From Nemertoderma westbladi (lineage: Eukaryota > Xenacoelomorpha > Nemertodermatida > Nemertodermatidae), in NCBI GenBank assembly GCA_032718475.1, contig JAUCBJ010008095.1:19421-83420 (forward strand): 64,000 nt of DNA, read 5' to 3'. The notes under the pieces were generated by a model. That model saw only the letters and a list, made by a program, of their open reading frames with translations, was not told the origin of the DNA and ran no database searches. Position numbers and translations under genes: made by a program. Below are positions 10,865 to 23,200 of the stretch, piece by piece. Position 1 is the stretch's first letter. The number at the start of each line of letters is the position of its first letter.

Positions 10865-11949
10865 GCGCGTGATTCGTCTATAACCTCCACGATACGTTCT
10901 CCTTCATAAGGTAACATTGTAAACATAGATGGTCTTTCGATAAGAGATCCCGCACAGCGAAGATACACGTCTCGAAATATACTAAATCCTGCTCGAGTAA
11001 AGGCATTGCACTGAGCGTCGGAATTGTAGAAGGGTTCGAGGAACTGTCTAAACACGTCGGTATGAATTCTCCCTTCCGCGTAGAACGTATGATCTTCTCT
11101 GAGACAAAGTGGATGTTGTTTAAGAGTCCGAGACACAATGTCGGCGATCAAGCAAACATTCACTGATGACTCTATCGCTAAATAATATTGTAGTACTGCT
11201 CTTGGAGGTGAAGTAATAGCCCAATGCACGCATCCTCTCCATTTGAGCTGTGATTCAAACTCGTTTATATCTGGAGTATCACCTTCTCCATACGTTTTAA
11301 TATACTTTGTTCTTTTACTTTCCTTGTAATCCCAATTAAACATCAGGTAGGAAATGTATCCAGTTCCGGTCTTCTGAGTATCATACTCCCGGAAAAGTCC
11401 TTGTTCTATAGACCACAGTATAAGAGGTCGAGTGTCGACGTAAGGTGTCGGTAATTGGTTGTCACTGTCCGACATGCCGGCAAAGTCGCTAATTAAATCC
11501 TCTCTAACTCCTGATCCAATCTTTACAACGGTTTTATCTAAAATAATATTTCTTACCATCTTCGGTAACATCCTAGCATCGATGTTGCAGGCTTGGTCCA
11601 TCTTCTTTACTATGTTAGTGAGGAGATGGTGCCGCTTAGTATTTCCTGGAGGTATCGGCATTTGCTTGTCGCTCCTTTGTCTACTGAAAACGTGCAAGAC
11701 TCCGTCTGCCGCTCTAATTTGTAAAGTCTTGGAAGTCAGACTCTGTTGATGGCTGCCGCCCTCGTTGTCATAAAACATGTAACCATTTTCCTGGAATGAT
11801 CTAATCGTCCTGTTCCATTTGTCCATTAATTCTTCCGAAGGTTGCCAAATCTTCTCTATGTCCTTCTCGTCCTCGAAACGAATGATTTTACCTTGCCAGT
11901 TCGTGGCGATGTCTGTATCCGATTCAAAGGTTCCTGTTCCGATCCACAA
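10846..11949 (-). pseudogene. DEDD-type 3'-5' exonuclease-like segment of locus A
   Basis: This open segment of 367 codons has the order of motifs of the RNase D/WRN exonuclease fold. Motif I is an Asp-x-Glu in FYDNEGG (about residue 58), followed by a strand like LTSKTLQIRAADGVLHVF. Motif II lies in VVKIGSGVREDL (about residue 146). Then come YVDTRPLILW and a GYISYLMFNWDYKESK segment where RNase D proteins have their LG-box. Motif III would be the Asp of FYNSDAQCNAF (about residue 325), with Phe or a shifted Tyr in place of the usual Tyr-x3-Asp. The family cleaves nucleotides from 3' ends of RNA or DNA with two metal ions. The assignment is from motif pattern only. The frame ends by overlapping the zinc-knuckle segment in another frame. 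Confidence 0.6.
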
Positions 11950-13177
11950 ACGAATTGTTCTGGTCAGATATCCACTTTAGTTACTCGGAGCTATATCAGC
12001 GCCAGCTCTATCCAGTTCCCTAAAGTCTTGAATATGAGGCGGAACATTATGCACGACCTTTTGCGTAATATGTCTACGTAAATCATATATCTTAACCATA
12101 TCGCTTAGAACAACTGCAGGAAGAAACTCTAAGTTTGAAATGATTTCCGGATGATCCACAATAGGTATTTCGTACGTCGTATCTTCTCGGACTGGTATAC
12201 TAATAGGGAAATTGAGTGTCGTACTCAATGGTTTTGTAGTCGAAGTACTATGCGGTTGCATTTCTCTTGTCCTTTTCGGTGATGCAATTTGTAGTCTCTA
12301 AATAACGTTTTGAGCAAAGTTTATACTTTCGAAAATTTCCGGTGTCACATCCTTAGCTGAAGTTTGATCGTGTGACGTCCAATGGTAAGGTAGGCTCGCG
12401 AGTCTTCCGCCCCATTCTTCCATCTCACCTTCCTCGAAAGCCTTATAGGCTCTGTATAGGCTAAGAGCTTCTTTCTTTTCGCGGGTTGACTGAGTCACCT
12501 CTTCCAGCGTAAGTTCAAATGCATCGGGTTCAACAATCTTAGGTGGACAAACGACAATTTCTCCCGCCTTTGGTCCACACATAGCAAATGAATGATACGG
12601 ATTCGATAAAGGATACTCCTTCCTGGTAACGTAGTTGTTGATGGTTCGAACACCTTGCCAATATCGGTTCGGGATTTTCCTTATTCAAATGCATCGGAAT
12701 CGCCTTTTGTTGTTTGCGCATACAGGCACCACATTGATAATAAAGTTTATAAACTGAAAAGGCTTCCTTCGTTTCTCTATTGTCTCCTCGAGTTCGTCTG
12801 TAAAGATGCATTCCATCAAATTCATCGCGTACCGCAGGCATAGGTTCATGTGCCTTCAGGTATTGCATGGTATGATACAAACGACTAATTTCGGTATCGG
12901 GGTCTTCACTGATATCTCCCGTATCACATAACGCATCGTACAGATAAAGTTCATTGAAGGTTTTTCGCAAACTTTCGATTCTTTCGTTTAGAGCGTTCTG
13001 CCTCCTCTTTAATACCGTCGAGTCGTATTTAGTTTTAGCAAGTTTTGCTGTACTTTCTGATAAATCCTTTATTCCGAATATAGTGTAATCCTTTGCACCG
13101 AATCTTTCAAATGGAGCTGCCGCTTCCTCTTGAATATCGTATCCTCATCTCGGCTCTCCAGATATCCCCTTTGCCAT

Positions 13178-13817
13178 TATTAGAAGTATGGTTACATAAT
13201 CATTACTACTAGAGGGAATACAACAGAGTTTATGTTAGTTGTGAGGAGCTTTGAGAGTTTTCGTCTGCCCTTTTGGCTCGACAATGCTCTAACCTCCTAC
13301 CCATAGCCTAAGATCTAGGGTTTCTTTAATGACACACTGTTTCTTATCTAAAATTTTGCCGAAATAAAAACGATTTGGGCTAAACTGGCTGTGAGTCTAA
13401 AATACTCACCTTTTGATCCCAAACTATTATCAGAAAATAAGCAATCAAGAATTAGTAATAAATATAGGGAAGACTTATTGAAACACGACCGTGTAAAATT
13501 TAATATTAAAAAAGAAAGGCTCGTGAGTCTTCCGTTCTCTTGTTTCTCTAATTTTAAGTTCCACCCGACTGTACCCTGAAATCCATTCACTGGAGAAAAT
13601 TTTAAAATTTTTCAAATCCAAATGGATTGTCTAAAATTTCGAAAATGTCTCATATTGTGAGTTCCAAGTAGAATTCCATTTCTTATACCTACAAATCCCG
13701 CTCCTATGTGACACATAAGGGTACTACCCTCAATGTTCACATATAAAGACAATGGAAATCTACCGCAGTCTTTACTACAGTGTACAGGTACGCGGAAATC
13801 TATTTGTAAACTCCTTA
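13178..13817. other. Spacer between BEL-2 pol and locus A
   Basis: AT-rich; no coding region can be supported. Short open frames on both strands (about 13348-13590) look accidental. One copy of the palindromic motif lies at 13516-13531. By position this is the intergenic spacer of BEL-2, upstream of the locus A start codon. Confidence 0.5.
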
Positions 13818-16800
13818 TTATTTACTAACATTAGTTGGAGACTTGTAATCTCCAGACTCGTTACGAGTCTCTTCAAGAAGTACTAGACGTTGAGTCGGTC
13901 TGTCTACTGTACGACCGTCAATTGTCCGTACCGTCACGGTTCTTATCACTCCATCCATAGATGGATGTGTGTCTAAAATAACACCTGTTATCCAGAAGCG
14001 TCTTTTTAAATTCACTTCTGCCAACAGCACGTGATCTCCCGGCTTTAAAGCACGGGTATTGTTGTACCAAGTAGTTCTGGCAGAAATAGAGGGCAAATAA
14101 TGGTTTTGCCATATTTCCCAGAATTTGTTAGCCAGTTGTTGCGTGATTTTCCACGCTTTTCTACCATAGCTATCGCCTTCTATTGGAATAGAAATAGGCA
14201 TCAATGAAGTCGGTGCCTGCATTAGCAGGTGTGCAGGTGTTAAAGCAAACTGGGATTGTTTGTCATCGGGTACTAATACTATTGGTCTAGTATTTAGTAT
14301 TGCCTCGATTTCAACAAACAATGTGGTCAGTTGGTTGTCTGTCAAGATGTGGTGTACTGGAATGACTTTTGCCATGGCTGTTTTAATAGATCGTATCAGT
14401 CTCTCCCAGACCCCGCCTCTCCATGGACTATCTGGAGGATTAAACTTCCAAACAATCTTGTAAGGACGTAGTTCGTTTGAGATTTGATCATGATCTAATT
14501 TCTTAAAGGCTCTAGCAATTTCATTTCGAGCACCAACAAAGTTTGTACCTTGGTCTGAGTACAAGCATTTTACTAGTCCGCGTCTAGCGATAAATCACCG
14601 CAATGCTAGTATAAAAGCGTTGGTGGAAAGATCCATCACACGTTCAATATGAACTGCCCTACTGGACATGCATGTGAAAATCAGTCCCCAGCGTTTTACT
14701 AGTATACATCCACGTTTCGTATGTATGGGACTAAAGCAGTCAATTCCAGTCTCTGTGAAAGGTGGTCTGAATGCTTGTAGTCGTGCTTGTGGAAGTTCAC
14801 TCATTTCTTGGGTACTTATTCTAGAATGTACCTTTTTACAAATAATACACATGCGCATCACCGAACTTAGTGCTTTACTGGGTCTAATTAATACAAATCT
14901 TGTACGTAAGTAGGAAAGACAGTGGTGTCTTCAAGCGTGTTTCAGATGTAAATGTGCGTCCAGTATCATTGCACGTTGTAATTCGTGATGTTGCGGTATT
15001 ATTATTGGTTACCTAAAATCAGTATTAAAGTCAATGTTTTGAAGCCGAGATTTATGACAAATTAGGCCATTATAAATTATTGGACTCCAACTCAATATTG
15101 GTGACGACTTGATTGGTTGACCTTGACTTATGGATGTGAATTCGCGTGCGAAATATCGCAATTGGTAATGGCGAATTAATTTAATTTCACATCTGTCAAT
15201 CTCAGTCAATGTAAGTCGACGTGTAAAGTTGCATTTGCCTTTAACGTATTGTACAAAACGTACAATCCACGCTAATTTTCGGCACGCATTTGTCCAAGAA
15301 TCTGTCAGGTTTACAATACGGTCGACGTAAGTATTTATGACGTCATCAGGTAAGTCAATGGTGAATTTTGAAGGTTTTGTTTTACTAGATGGGCCCACGG
15401 GTCCGCCGGTAGGTATTCCCTTGTTGACTGTTGATCCGTCCGGGTCTATGAGTAATTTGTCCTTCTTCGCCTTCTTACCTTGATTGTCAGTACTTTGTGA
15501 GTCGATCCCTAATGGAGGTTTTAACTCTATGGGATCACTGGGTTTCGGTAAACTTATTTTTCTGCCGATATTTATCCCAGGTCTCACCGTAGGTTGTAAG
15601 GTTGGTATGTCTCTTGAGCGCAAAGTAACACCTGTATTTACATTTGTATAGGTACTACCCACATCTGTAATACATGAGGTTTCACTGTACTTATGGTTAC
15701 TCAAGAGTGTCAAATTTGGTAGTTTGTCGATAGAAGGCCGCTCCAAAAGGGAAACTGCGGCTTTACTATGTGTCAGTATGTTACTAATGTCTGGTTGAAC
15801 ATCTTGTGATATGTCTGGTAAAATGTTTCGCGGAACGTCCGGCGAAACGTCTAGTGACATGTCTGGCAAAATGTCTGGTTGACCGTCTAGTAACGTGTCT
15901 GGTTGACCGTCTGGCGATACATCTGGTGAAGAAAGGCTCGCAAGTCTTCCATTCTTAACTTTGTAAGTTATATTTTTCTTTTTCGCCTTTGGTTTCTTCT
16001 TAAGTTTCGCCGTCGTTTTTTTCTTTGCTTTCCCTTTCTTTGGTTTTTTAATTTCGGCGTCCTTAGGGATAGTGTTAGACTTGTTATCGTACAGTGGCGG
16101 CCAATGTTGTGCTGCTCTTTGTACGAATTGTGGTCCCTGTTGCCAAAATTCCTTGTTCTCCGGTTTACAAAACTCCTCAGGCATCATTCCTCGCGACGCA
16201 ATATCAGCTGGGTTTTGTGGTCCGGGACAATGTCGCCAATCTTCTTTTATTGAATGGTCTAAAATTTCTGCACGACGGTTAGCTACAAATGTCTTAAATT
16301 CAAGTGTGTCGTTGTTTATATAAAATAAAACTAACGTCGCGTCAGTCCAATAAAATATCTGTAAGCTTGATTGTAATTCCGTCTGTATAAGGTTCACAAT
16401 GGTGGTTGACAAGGTTGCTGCTTGTAGTTCAGCGCGTGGTGTCGTCATATACTTAGTAGGCATGGTCTTAGCCTTAGAAGTAATGAGCGATACATCAAAC
16501 TCGTCTGAATCTACTTGCCTACGCAGATACGCTGTCACTCCAAAGCCGTTGTCACTGGCGTCAGAAAAACAATGTAATTCTAAGTCGTCAGGAAATGTCG
16601 TCTGTAATGGAAAGTACACCCGGGGTATGGAATAATCTTCTAGTGAAGACAATTGCGCCTCCCAAGTTTTCCATAAGTCCACTTGTTCGGATGAGATCGG
16701 TTCGTCCCATGTCAGTCCATCTTTCCAGATACTGCGCATGTATATTCTTGCTTGCAGTATTATTGGGCTGATAAAACCTAATGGATCGAACAATCGACTC

Positions 16801-16985
16801 AGCTTTGACAAGCAAGACCTCTTTGTCAGAGAATCTCCTTGAGCGTCCAGTCTTACTTTCACTCGAAAGTTGTCTGTGTTTGGGTCCCAAAATAGTCCCA
16901 ACACCTTGTGTAAAAGCTTTTGTGGGATAACTGGTTCGTTTGCCTTGCTGGCCAGTTCCCCCCGGTCGCTAGAATACTCTAAAAG
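13818..16985 (-). pseudogene. BEL-2: 3' part of a BEL/Pao pol gene, broken
   Basis: One minus-strand frame, with in-frame stops at about 15011 (TAA), 14930 (TGA) and 14599 (TGA), covers the C-terminal half of a BEL/Pao Pol. In order it has the segment after the reverse transcriptase (KVLGLFWDPNTD, FDPLGFISPIILQARI), an RNase H-like part (LHCFSDASDNGFGVTAYLRR, FYWTDATLVL, WRHCPGPQNPADIASRG), a Lys-rich and Asp/Pro-rich linker, the integrase zinc domain (HHEL near 14970, CIICKK near 14850), then the integrase core with TGIDCFSP, YSDQGTNF and PWRGGVWERLI carrying the D, D and E, and the C-terminal domain usual in BEL/Pao integrases. The reverse transcriptase, protease and gag are missing. The frame stops being pol-like at about 16985, next to the BEL-1 LTR. 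Confidence 0.9.
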
Positions 16986-18105
16986 GGATCTATAGCTAAA
17001 ATAGTGCAAGCTACCAGCTTATTGGCTGATTTGCTGTACGAAGGTATCTGGGCTCCGTTTAATCGGCCAACCAGCCTAGGAAAGTTGCGTCATAGCCCTG
17101 TTTCTGTATCTGCCAATAGAATTTGAGTTGGCGTTGATTTTGACCTATCCCAGAGCTACTGAACTGAATTTCCTATCTGTATGCTCATCCTCTGTGTTGG
17201 ACGGGAGCTTCGTGGAATAAGGGTAGTTGGTATCCTCGTATAGGGTAGTAGTCATATGATTCTGTTGTTGTGTTCCCATTTTTTCGCCATAACACCGGCT
17301 TTTGGAACAACTCTAGCAAAAACTGCTTAGATTATAGAAAAGTATAACTGTTACCGGCGGTGTTACCTCACTTGATTTAACGGCACGGCACGGACTTTAA
17401 TTACTAATCATATTGTTTGTACTGCTATTTACCGTCAGTTATTAATTGTATCGATTTGTTGATGAAATATTGTCATTTGGAGAATATTGATAAATCACCC
17501 AAATTTCCCAATTTTCTTGATACACTACAGGTTAGAGAGACAGGCTATATATAACAATTGCGATTTATATCAATGTGGTGTGTATTGAATCTAATGTTAT
17601 TTAGTAGACACTACCTGAGTCAATTGCTGTTCTCTTTATGTGTGATCAAATATACTGACGGTCGGCAGAATAGTGTGCATGATTGTGAGTGTGACTGGTA
17701 ACAAAGCATTTCCTAAAGAATGCGCCTTATACTTTAATCATAAGCCTTATCGTTGCGTTTAGTATAAGTCCTAGCTCTGTTTAAATAGATAGAGCGCCAC
17801 ATCCTAAAGGAACTGTTAATATTTCCCGAAAGTTAATAATATCTGTCAGGAATTACATATTAGCGATCAATCGAATAATACAGTAGGCTTACACTGCAAC
17901 CTTACACTGCAATAATAAAATCTAAGCATCCGAATTCAGCCTCCCGGGTGTATCCATCGGGTGAATGATCGCGCATGGGCTGGCTTCGGCTAATGTTTGT
18001 TTATTAGCATAAAATATTGTCGTATGCTAAAGGTGTGTTAATTAACTAAAAGACATATAAATTTTGGCAGGTTAAACTGCTAAAGGTCTTCAAAAGCGCG
18101 AACAG
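16908..18105 (+). repeat. 1.2-kb direct repeat, left copy (proposed start of BEL-1 5' LTR)
   Basis: Matches 36976-38175 with roughly ten scattered differences noticed by eye and one extra A in the right copy near 37050. It ends at GCGCGAACAG in both copies. Its second part (from about 17390) is also shared, inverted, with BEL-3. It contains a TATA-like TTTAAATAGATAGAG at about 17838-17852. Confidence 0.9.
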
Positions 18106-20276
18106 TAACAGTTATAAGTCTTATTGCAGTAAGCAATAAGGTTGCAAAATACCGTAGTGACCGGTAAACCTGAACCGGTACTTCTGTAGGTCAGTAGGCC
18201 TAACTGTCATCACCGGTACCGGTACTGCTGTACAAGTACATTTAGTATTATTCGATTTTGATTATTGTATACCGGTAGGCTGTTTAAGAGATTAGGGACT
18301 GTACACCCCTTGTTTCTTTTGGAGCTTACTTATTTCTGTCAGTTTTATTTATTTGTAGGCCAGTATTGAGCAGAAGGCGTGTAAGCTTGTTCAGTCTATA
18401 CAGACAATTGGTAGGTCAGACTGTTGTCGGATTGTTGTTGAGTCTGGAGAGATTGCGGCGTGTGTAGAGTTTGTCTGATAAAGTGCCGTTAGTAAGTTGG
18501 GGCAGCCATATGCTGTAAGGTCAATCCCCTCTTAAAGAATAAGTCGTACTACCGTGTTAGAACGCATACTAACTAACAGTTTCAGAATCTGCATATACTG
18601 TAGTTTATTTAGGCTTGATCGTGGTCTGCCAGCATTTTGGCCTGTGTTTGTTTGTGTAGTCTGTTCAGGTACCGTAATAGTTATTACTCAAATATTTTGT
18701 AGGCTGGATTGTTGTCTAGCTATTCTTAGGTCTGAAGGGATTGCTGCGTGTGTAGAGTAAGTCTGATAAAGTGCCAGTTAGTAAGTTGGGGCAGCCATAT
18801 GCTGTAAGGTCAATCCCCTCTTAAAGAATAAGTCGTACTACCGTGTTAGAACGCATACTAACTAACAGTTTCAGAATCTGCACATACTGTAGTTTGTTTA
18901 GGCTTGATAGTAGTCTGCCAGCGTTTGGTTTGTATTTTTGCTTGAGTATTCTGTACGGGTAGCGTAATATTTATTATTCAGAGTTTATGCGATTATTCGC
19001 AACATTCATGTCCCCAAGTTTATTCCTACAGTAATTGTGCTTGTTACACATACCGTTATAGTTAAATTAACCCCGGTACTACACGGGCTGCTTGGCGTAG
19101 GTAAAGACTGGTGACTTTGTGCTTCGGTCACTCCAGCAGATGCCGTGGTTCTTTTAACTGTTCAAGTATATTTAACTGCTAGTTATCTGTTTTAAATAAG
19201 TACTTGTACCTAATTTAGGGTTTAGTGTACAGTGCTTTCCGAAAGTAATTAGTGTGTAGGCAGTATATTTGTGTTGTAAAGTGGTTAATAGGCACGCTGG
19301 ATCTGGTAGTCCGCGGTAATTAACTTCTAGGTAGGAACACTCCGTGATACATAACGTAGTACCTATAGCGATACGGCTATAGGTCGTCAGGCGGTGGTAT
19401 TTTCCTATCTGGACAACGCAGTATATTTACTACTACTTATTATTTTAAATACCGTAGTACCCTGTCAGTTGTAATAACCAGAATTCTAACCCTTTGTTAG
19501 GCTGGTTTGTAGACTTCCTGTAAAATTACCCTAAAAATTTCGTACGTAATATTTTGTTGTGTTTAATTAGAGAATTAATCTCACCCGTATCGTAAGTAAT
19601 TAGTAGGAATAAGTAACTTAGGTAAATTAGAATTATCTGTTTTAGTGTCTCAATAAGTAGCACTTCACTGAGAGCGCACAGCTTCTGTGTAGTGACTCCC
19701 CCAGAAATAATAACATTTATTTCAAATATTGACAAAACCCCTTTTAAACGGGTATATATCTATTATAAATCAACTCAAACGATTTATAAATAGTAGGCCT
19801 GTCATACAACAACTAGGTCTCAATATCAGTTGGACTACTGCTTAAATAACGGTAATAAAGTAAGTTAAAGTAACCAAGTAACCCTAAAAATATTCAGAAA
19901 TTCAATTATTTAAAATAATTGACATACCGGTATTTACCATAGGCTTATTATATTTATTTCTATAAATTTGAGCTGAAATCATACCGGTACTCTGTAATTA
20001 ATTCTAGTCCATAATTATACTTATATATACTATAAGTGTAAGCTGTATACTGGTATTCACGATAGGCCTATTATATATTTATATATATTTGTGCTAAAAT
20101 TATATACCGGTACTCTGTGACAAACCTAGTTTACAATACTTATATATACTATAAGTGTATACCGGTATTCTAATATACTGTAATCAATTAACGGTACTAG
20201 GCCAACGGTTATACTGAATTACTAGACTTGCTTTAACTGAAACTATAGCAGTAGACATTCAACTGTATAGCTAAAC
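17390..20276 (+). repeat. LTR and leader region of BEL-1 shared with BEL-3
   Basis: Collinear with the inverted 37-2265 segment. It is rich in ACCGGT-containing blocks (18170-18280, 19925-20170) and has two ACTTATATATACTATAAGTGTA blocks near 20020 and 20135. The boundary between LTR and leader, and the primer-binding site, could not be placed because the right-hand LTR copy stops at 38175. Confidence 0.7.
18473..18940. repeat. 288-bp-spaced tandem duplication inside the BEL-1 LTR region
   Basis: The block beginning GTCTGATAAAGTGCC at 18473 recurs at 18761. It carries GGGGCAGCCATATGCTGTAA and AACGCATACTAACTAACAG and is nearly identical over about 170 bp. A looser match extends upstream (GCGTGTGTAGAG before both). 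BEL-3 seems to have only one copy, so the duplication arose in the BEL-1 lineage. Confidence 0.85.
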
Positions 20277-23200
20277 ATGTCTGACACTCAGCAAAACCTG
20301 TCAGACAGTCTGATCGATACAACCATCTGTGACACAGATAGGAGTGTGGAGCGATTAAGAAAGGAGTTCAGCTCACCTCCTACTGCAAGAAAGGTCATCC
20401 CTCCAGTAGTATCAGACCCTAGGCTAATCCACCATAGGTCCATCATAGGCACTCGGGCACAGGTCAAACGGAACCAAGAGGCAGTTGTCCTATCGCAGCA
20501 ACATCTTGGTCAAGAACCTACTTCCCAGCGACCCGATAGCTCCAGTAGTTCGGATACTGTAGAGCTGACCCCCGAACGCGGAGTGCAGATGGCTGCTACA
20601 GTCTACTCGGACCCCCTTCTCACCCTTCCTGCTGCAGTGCTAACTACTATATTCATTGCGGTGGAGGAACATCAAGCCGACTGGGCGAGAAATAAGCGAG
20701 CGACCCAAGATAATTATGCGGGATACGCCAGGGAAGAATTGATGTCTATTGTCGAGTCACAATGGAACTTTCCCGAACTCGGACTCCCGTTGGATCTGTC
20801 CGAGGCTACTTGGGAAGATATACACAGGATGGGAGTGGCTAAAGATACAATGGATCCAGCTGTTTGGAAGAGGTCGGCAGCAGGATATGTGCAGGGATTC
20901 TTCGGCTCCTTGGAGCGATTGGAAGAACAACTGTTTCGACAACCCCAAGGACCTCAAGAGCAGGAAGAGCTGCTATACCAAGTACGCGAAAGAACCCTAC
21001 GTATTCGACTAATCCTATCAGCCTTTGAGGAAACTTCCAAAAGAAGACAGGACACGTCACTGCAGGTTGCTGTCAAAACTTGGTTCCATCGGGTAGGTCT
21101 CAAAGTACAGGAAACGGCCCAGTGGAAATCCCAGCTGGGTGAGAGATCAACCTATGAAGAACAAACTGATGCCACCCTTTCTCAAGCGGAAAGCGAAGAG
21201 ACCGCCGAGAAACCGCGAACTAGAGACGCTATCGACATTTATCTGTCCGACTATCAGCGATTCCTAGGAGACGAAGAGTTGAGGAGACGGCTGTCTGGAC
21301 TTTCCCCTAATAGTGAAGGAACCAAGCTTGTGTTGGACTCAATCGATGCCGAAATGTTAGCTGCAAACCAAGCTGAATTTGATGAAAAACTCCGCCTCAC
21401 TAGAGTCCGAGAAGAACAAGTAAAGAAAGAACGGATAGAGAAAAGAAAGGTGGCAGCAGCAGCGGCGGCAGAAGCAGAAGCCGAAAGAAAAGCGGCAGAA
21501 GCAGAAGCCGAAAGAAAGGCGGCAGAAGCAGAAGCCGAAAGAAAGGCGGCAGAAGCAGAAGCCGAAAGAAAGGCGGCAGAAGCAGAAGCCGAAAGAAAGG
21601 CGGCAGAAGCAGAAGCCGAAAGAAAGGCGGCAAAAGCAGAAGCCGAAAGAAAGGCGGCAGAAGCAGAAGCAGAAAGAAAAGCAGCAGTGGCAGAAGCAGA
21701 ACGGAGAGCTTCTGAGGAGACTATCCAACTGGAGTTGGAAAATCTGCAAGAGACGCAAGACAGTATAAATAAACAGTTTACTGCTAATCAAATGCAGATG
21801 ATGAGAAAATCTACTCCCAAGCGCCAGGGATACACATCCTCGGAGGAAGGCGAGACCACCGATCCTGAAGGCAGAGGAAATAGATCTCATCTAAGTAGGC
21901 GTAGAAAAACATCTTACCGTCGCAAATTGCCTGATTTGCCCCCAGCTGTTAGAAGACAGCTAGCTAGCACAGACTTGAGTAGTATAGAACCTACAGCCCA
22001 AAGTATTAAGGTCAAAAGACTCCCTACAATAGTTGATGAGCCTGAAATAATTAGGCCTGTCGTTCCCAAAGTCACTTCTGTGTTAGAGACCCCTGTACTT
22101 CCAGAGCTTAACTCTAAATTCCCTTTACATAGTACTACACTGCCTGTACCCGGTAGAACAGTCCAAGAGAATATCCCTGTCCGGATAGCAGAGAGAGAAA
22201 TCAAAGATTTGTCTCCCGTCGTCCCGCGTCAGCCCGCTACTATGTTGGCGACTCCCGCTTCGGCGGTCGAGTGGGTAGAAGAGGGACGGCGGGGGATGAA
22301 TCTCCTGCTAGGACAGATGCAGGAGACTGTCCACCAACTTAAGGGAACAGTGAGGGAAGGTAGAGCAGAGTTGCAAGAAGTGCAGCAAAGTATCGCACTA
22401 GAACGCGACAAATTAGTCAATATCCAAAAGGGCATACCAATACCCCCTGTAACATTGTGTCAACCTGTTAGGTCTGAAGTACTACATGCGCAAGGTGTGG
22501 AGCCTACACGCATCTATACTGCTAGTAAAGTAGAAACTCCTATAGCAAACCCTATTGAGGGTGATTATACGCCTGTTGCTAATGATATTCCCTATAGACC
22601 TGATAATAATCCGAGAAATTTATATACCGATAATTCGATATTAAATAATACGATGGCCCAAGAAAGCTTTACACGTCAGATGGCCAGAACAGAAGCCCGC
22701 CAGGCTGTTAAAGTGGGAGAAATCGTCAAATTCAATGGAGATGAGATGAAATGGTTACCGTTTAATGAATATTACGAAGATAGCATACAGAACTCTGTAC
22801 TATCTAGCGGAGAGAAATTGAGATTCCTCATCAAATGTTTGGAAGGACCTCCCAAGTTAATGGCGTTGAAGTTTATTGGACATCCAAATGGATTAAGACA
22901 AGTTTGGGATACATTAAACACCAGGTATGGTAATAAGGATAACATCGCTAAGTATTTGTATGCAAAACTAGTAGCCCCCCGCAAGTTCCTCAGTAACGAG
23001 ATTATAGAGTTTTCCGATGAGATTCAAGAGATCTGCCGACAATTGCATTGGTTAGGTAAGTCTCATGAATATCAGAGTTCTATGGTTATTGGAGCCATAG
23101 TCTCTACTTTGCCAAAGGGTGGAGTATGTACTCGCTGGGATAAGAAGGTATTGTATATGAATGAGCAGCAACGACGAAGCCCTACCATGGCTGATCTCAT

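Larger units (their letters stand above)
6948..13177 (-). pseudogene. Locus A: broken exonuclease-like and zinc-knuckle gene in the 3' part of BEL-2, split by a LINE
   Basis: A coding region of about 1,200 codons read on the minus strand from an ATG at 13177 to a TAA at 6948. It is interrupted by in-frame stops (TGA at 13147, TAG at 12300, TAA at 11979, TGA at 10309, TGA near 7446), by frame changes near 12665, 10870 and 7270, and by the LINE at 7660-10128. Consecutive open pieces continue in frame across most stops, so this is one decayed gene and not a run of small genes. In order it holds an N-terminal region with a Cys-rich stretch, the exonuclease-like part, three zinc knuckles, and a tail that runs into the LINE and resumes beyond it. 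It follows the BEL-2 pol remnant by 640 bp in the same orientation. The homologous locus B holds the same place in BEL-1. A host gene captured by the element is an alternative. Confidence 0.7.

Noticed and set aside
10031-13177. A chain of small, tightly spaced or overlapping ORFs on the minus strand that looks like a polycistronic operon or virus-like gene cluster
   Set aside because: Most pieces continue in one frame across single stop codons, and domains run across the breaks, so one decayed gene explains it better.
21357-21890. Minus-strand ORF rich in Phe, Cys and Leu opposite the BEL-1 coiled coil
   Set aside because: Antisense shadow of the AAEAEAERK repeat.
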